Part shown: in pieces, positions 6,568-8,569 of the stretch
Numbering within the stretch: the stretch's first letter is position 1
Layout: each line of letters opens with the position of its first letter
From: Ruminococcaceae bacterium UBA7135
GTDB taxonomy: Bacteria > Bacillota > Clostridia > Oscillospirales > Ruminococcaceae
Assembly (NCBI GenBank): GCA_002492075.1
Contig: DKXD01000041.1
Location: 1-8,569, forward strand
Reading direction: 5' to 3'
DNA length: 8,569 nucleotides
Notes under the pieces: model-generated
What the model was told of the DNA's origin: nothing
The model's database searches: none
What the model saw: the letters and a program-made list of their open reading frames with translations, nothing else
Translations under genes and position numbers: made by a program

Positions 6568-6602
6568 GATAACTGTTTGATAACGGTAAGCGATGTAAGC
6601 GT
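6568..6602 (+). repeat. Second, orphan copy of the ABC-F gene 5' end
   Basis: This 35-base segment matches 8001-8035 at 30 positions without gaps, four of the five differences being transitions. It includes the TTG start (6577-6579) and the codons for ITVSDV. Read from that TTG it gives a 16-codon frame, LITVSDVSVRMTALLG, ending at TGA 6625-6627, just before the next gene. The AGGAGA that precedes the real start is absent here, so translation is unlikely. It marks the left edge of a roughly 1.4-kb, three-gene insertion upstream of the ABC-F gene. Confidence 0.85.
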
Positions 6603-6631
6603 AAGAATGACGGCGTTATTGGGGTGATTGT

Positions 6632-7000
6632 ATGAGCGATGATATCCACGCAGAGCTTAAAACCGTGCTGAAAGCCAAGCCGAAGCGGTTAACGGATTTG
6701 GAGCAATGGCTGTATGTGACGGTAAATACCGCTAAAGCAATAATTGACAATTCCGATAAGGACGGTTTGAACGCTGTGTCTGTGCTGGCGGAATGTGCCG
6801 GCACTGCCGAGCTCCAACAGCGTTTTGACATAATACAAGGCAAATTCGGACGCGGCAACTTTTCCGAAAGACACAGCCCCGATTATATTTATCTTTGTTC
6901 ATTGGTTGCCGATTTTCCCGATAAGGAACTGACCGACGCGGACAGGGAAACTATCGGGCGGTTTTGCAAAATCAATTCCTATCTTTTATATGAAATATAA
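6632..7000 (+). CDS. Unrecognised 122-aa protein
   Basis: I do not recognise this protein. It is predicted soluble and mostly helical, with no signal peptide, cysteine motif or membrane segment. Notable stretches are LTDLEQWLYVTVNTAKAI (about 20-37), an alpha-rich middle (45-70) and SPDYIYLCSLVADFPD (about 82-97). GGGGTGA (6621-6627) is four bases before the ATG and overlaps the stop of the ABC-F remnant frame. It is the first of three genes held between the two copies of the ABC-F 5' end, followed after 34 bases by the lipoprotein gene. It may be a small immunity- or stress-type helical protein, but nothing in the sequence shows this. Confidence 0.75.
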   Translation: MSDDIHAELKTVLKAKPKRLTDLEQWLYVTVNTAKAIIDNSDKDGLNAVSVLAECAGTAELQQRFDIIQGKFGRGNFSERHSPDYIYLCSLVADFPDKELTDADRETIGRFCKINSYLLYEI

Positions 7001-7034
7001 GCATTTATGTTTCGGACATGGAAAGGATGTTATT

Positions 7035-7505
7035 TTGAAGAAAATATTTATTATAATGACCGCGGCGTTTTGCGTATTTTTTACGGGCTGCAGCAACAGG
7101 TTTGCCGAGGAGCAGTATTCGGACATTTCGGCGATAGCGGCGGGAGATCGCTACGCCGAGACGGGTTTTACAAAAACCACTACCTACAACGAGATACACG
7201 TTAAGGCGAAAAGCTTCAACGGGCGCGAAACGCTTCTGACAAATACCAATCCCAATGAAGCTTTCGATATAACGGCGGTAACATCGTTCAGCCTTTCGGG
7301 TGGAACGGCAAAGCTCGTGTTGATCGACGACGACGGCAACGTGTCTACGGTAGCTGAATGTTCGGCGGAGAACAGCGCGCAGCTTATTGAAACACGGATA
7401 ACTATCCCCAAGGGTGAAGGAGTATTCAAGCTTGTGGGGCACGGCTGCAAAAATGTGGATATGCTGATGACGCTTGATTATGATTCCGCAGGTGTTAAGC
7501 AATAA
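7035..7505 (+). CDS. Small secreted lipoprotein, unknown function
   Basis: The 156-aa product begins with a lipoprotein signal: KK, a hydrophobic core (about 4-17) and the lipobox FTGC, with the acylated cysteine at 19. The mature protein should be anchored on the outer face of the cell membrane. The remainder (about 40-150) is strand-rich, with FNGRETLLTN, AVTSFSLSGGTAKLVLIDDDGNV and GVFKLVGHGCKNVDMLMTLDYD. This hints at a beta-sandwich, but no family is recognised. The TTG at 7035 is preferred because GGAAAGGA lies about seven bases upstream and the result is a clean signal peptide. An in-frame ATG at 6990 would add 15 residues and overlap the previous gene. Two genes of the same insert flank it. 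Confidence 0.75.
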   Translation: MKKIFIIMTAAFCVFFTGCSNRFAEEQYSDISAIAAGDRYAETGFTKTTTYNEIHVKAKSFNGRETLLTNTNPNEAFDITAVTSFSLSGGTAKLVLIDDDGNVSTVAECSAENSAQLIETRITIPKGEGVFKLVGHGCKNVDMLMTLDYDSAGVKQ

Positions 7506-7541
7506 GAACAGACGGGAGACTATAAACAACAGGTGACGTAT

Positions 7542-7985
7542 ATGGAATTAAGAAAACTTTCGGTTGACGATATAGAGCCGATAAAAAACGTTATATTTGA
7601 CGCGTTTACGGGAGAGCCGTGGAATGATGAATGGAAAAGCCCCGAGCAGTTTCACCGATATATCTCGGGGCTTATAAGCAACGCCAATTCGCTGTCTTTC
7701 GGTTTGTTTGAAGATGAGCGGCTTGTAGGGGCGGCGGTCGGAAGAATAAAATATTGGTATACGGGCGATGAGTTCTGGATAGATGATCTCTGCATAGTGT
7801 CGGACTGTCAGGGAAAAGGCTATGGAAGCTGTTTTTTGGGGCTTATTGAGGACTATCTCCACGAGAACGGCATTACGAAAATCGTTTTGCTTACGGAGAG
7901 GGAATACCCCGCGTATCGTTTTTATGCCGCGAACGGATTTACGGAAAAGAAAAACCGCGTGGTATATGAAAAGAACGTCAGATAA
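7542..7985 (+). CDS. GNAT-family N-acetyltransferase
   Basis: The 147-aa single-domain protein has a GNAT fold that transfers acetyl from acetyl-CoA to an amine. The pattern is visible: the N-terminal strand-helix (ELRKLSVDDIEPI), strands 2-4 (LSFGLFEDERLVGAAVGR, 51-68, and WIDDLCIVSDCQ), the acetyl-CoA pyrophosphate loop QGKGYGS (90-96), then LLTER and the FYAANGF motif (127-133) near the C-terminus. The substrate cannot be deduced; the arrangement resembles aminoglycoside 6'-acetyltransferase-like and other small-molecule GNATs. The ATG at 7542 has AGGTGA (7531-7536) five bases upstream and is preferred over the GTG at 7533. It is the last gene before the ABC-F gene, 24 bases away. Confidence 0.9.
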   Translation: MELRKLSVDDIEPIKNVIFDAFTGEPWNDEWKSPEQFHRYISGLISNANSLSFGLFEDERLVGAAVGRIKYWYTGDEFWIDDLCIVSDCQGKGYGSCFLGLIEDYLHENGITKIVLLTEREYPAYRFYAANGFTEKKNRVVYEKNVR

Positions 7986-8000
7986 GAAAAAAAGATAGGA

Positions 8001-8035
8001 GACAACGATTTGATAACAGTAAGCGATGTAAACGT
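8001..8035 (+). repeat. ABC-F gene 5' end, original copy of a duplicated boundary
   Basis: This segment spans the end of the ribosome binding site, the TTG start (8010-8012) and the first codons of the ABC-F gene. It matches 6568-6602 at 30 of 35 bases. The preceding 7992-8013 also matches 6183-6204 at 17 of 22, so this boundary is represented three times in the window. Confidence 0.85.
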
Positions 8036-8569
8036 CAGCTTCGGCGGACAGGTATTATTCAAGGACGTGGATCTGCAGTTCAACCCCGGCAACTGCTACG
8101 GAGTTATCGGCGCGAACGGCGCGGGCAAATCGACGTTCTTAAAGGTGCTCTGCGGAGAGCTGGAGCCGACAAAGGGCACGGTAACGCGCCCCGCGGAGCT
8201 TCGTATGAGCGTGTTGCGGCAGGATCACTACGCGTTCGACGAGTTCACGGTGCGGGACACGGTGATAATGGGCAACAAGAAGCTTTACGACATTATGCAG
8301 GAAAAGGACGCTCTTTACGCGAAAGAGGACTTTTCGGACGAGGATGGCGAACGCGCTAGTCTATTGGAGGGCGAGTTCGCGGAGCTTAACGGCTGGGAAG
8401 CCGAGAGCGACGCGTCAAAGCTCGTTCAGGGTCTGGGACTTCCCGAGGAGATAATGCTCAAACAAATGAGCGAGCTTACCGGTAACGAGAAAGTAAAGGT
8501 GCTGCTGGCACAGTGCCTTTTCGGAAATCCCGACATCATACTCATGGACGAGCCTACCAACCACCTCGA
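8010..8569 (+). CDS. ABC-F family ATPase, YkpA/YbiT-like (5' part only)
   Basis: The gene runs off the window after 186 codons of an expected 500-plus. Visible in the first nucleotide-binding domain are Walker A GANGAGKST (34-42), the Q-loop glutamine (Gln71), an atypical signature LTGNEKVKV (156-164) instead of LSGGQ, and Walker B IILMDEPTNHL (176-186). The stretch DFSDEDG...GEFAELNGWEAES (108-133) is characteristic of the YkpA/YbiT branch of ABC-F proteins. Members lack membrane domains and act on ribosomes; this branch is conserved and not a classical antibiotic-resistance type. The start is TTG at 8010, with AGGAGA (7997-8002) seven bases upstream. Its 5' end is duplicated 1.4 kb upstream, before three accessory genes. 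Confidence 0.92.
   Translation, partial: MITVSDVNVSFGGQVLFKDVDLQFNPGNCYGVIGANGAGKSTFLKVLCGELEPTKGTVTRPAELRMSVLRQDHYAFDEFTVRDTVIMGNKKLYDIMQEKDALYAKEDFSDEDGERASLLEGEFAELNGWEAESDASKLVQGLGLPEEIMLKQMSELTGNEKVKVLLAQCLFGNPDIILMDEPTNHL

Noticed and set aside
7005..7529. A 174-codon minus-strand frame over the lipoprotein gene
   Set aside because: It is antisense to a gene with a clear signal peptide and lipobox, and it has no recognisable domain.

Overview
This window looks like chromosomal DNA of an anaerobic, low-to-moderate-GC Firmicute of class Clostridia (Oscillospiraceae/Lachnospiraceae-like). The basis is the elongation factor P gene followed by a clostridial CD1247-type zinc-ribbon protein, strong GGAGG-type ribosome binding sites before nearly every gene, TTG starts, and the protein family set. 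All recognisable genes lie on the + strand, gaps are short, and there is no tRNA, rRNA, CRISPR array, transposase or integrase.

Layout: efp and a CD1247-type gene form a two-gene unit (60-1024). A degenerate 7-bp tandem repeat and a good intrinsic terminator follow (1025-1100). Next come hisC (1114-2166), an unrecognised 347-aa gene (2209-3252), a CPBP-type membrane protease (3329-3988), a TIGR04076 protein (4007-4399), metY (4442-5707), a GyrI/AraC-effector-type protein (5725-6159), a DUF4180 protein (6201-6563), an unrecognised 122-aa protein (6632-7000), a small lipoprotein (7035-7505), a GNAT acetyltransferase (7542-7985), and the first 560 bases of a YkpA-type ABC-F ATPase (8010 to the window edge).

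Two classes of gene alternate. Conserved housekeeping genes (efp, hisC, metY, ABC-F) rich in GCG/CGC/AAC codons are separated by small accessory genes that look more A/T-rich. The most notable thing in the window is what lies at these junctions. After the 347-aa gene there is a second copy of the 3' end of hisC. After the GyrI-like gene there is a second, decayed copy of the 3' end of metY, fused to a copy of the ABC-F ribosome-binding region. After the DUF4180 gene there is a second copy of the 5' end of the ABC-F gene, 1.4 kb upstream of the real one. In all three cases the duplicated piece spans a gene boundary and brackets accessory cargo. Nearly all differences between copies are transitions. 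The simplest reading is that metY once lay directly upstream of the ABC-F gene, and cargo was inserted repeatedly at gene boundaries, each time duplicating about 30-70 bp of the boundary. Some cargo genes now appear to use the duplicated host ribosome binding site. The mechanism is unknown and no mobility gene is visible.

Functionally, efp supports translation through polyproline, hisC and metY serve amino-acid synthesis, and the ABC-F protein probably acts on the ribosome. The accessory genes do not form an obvious pathway.
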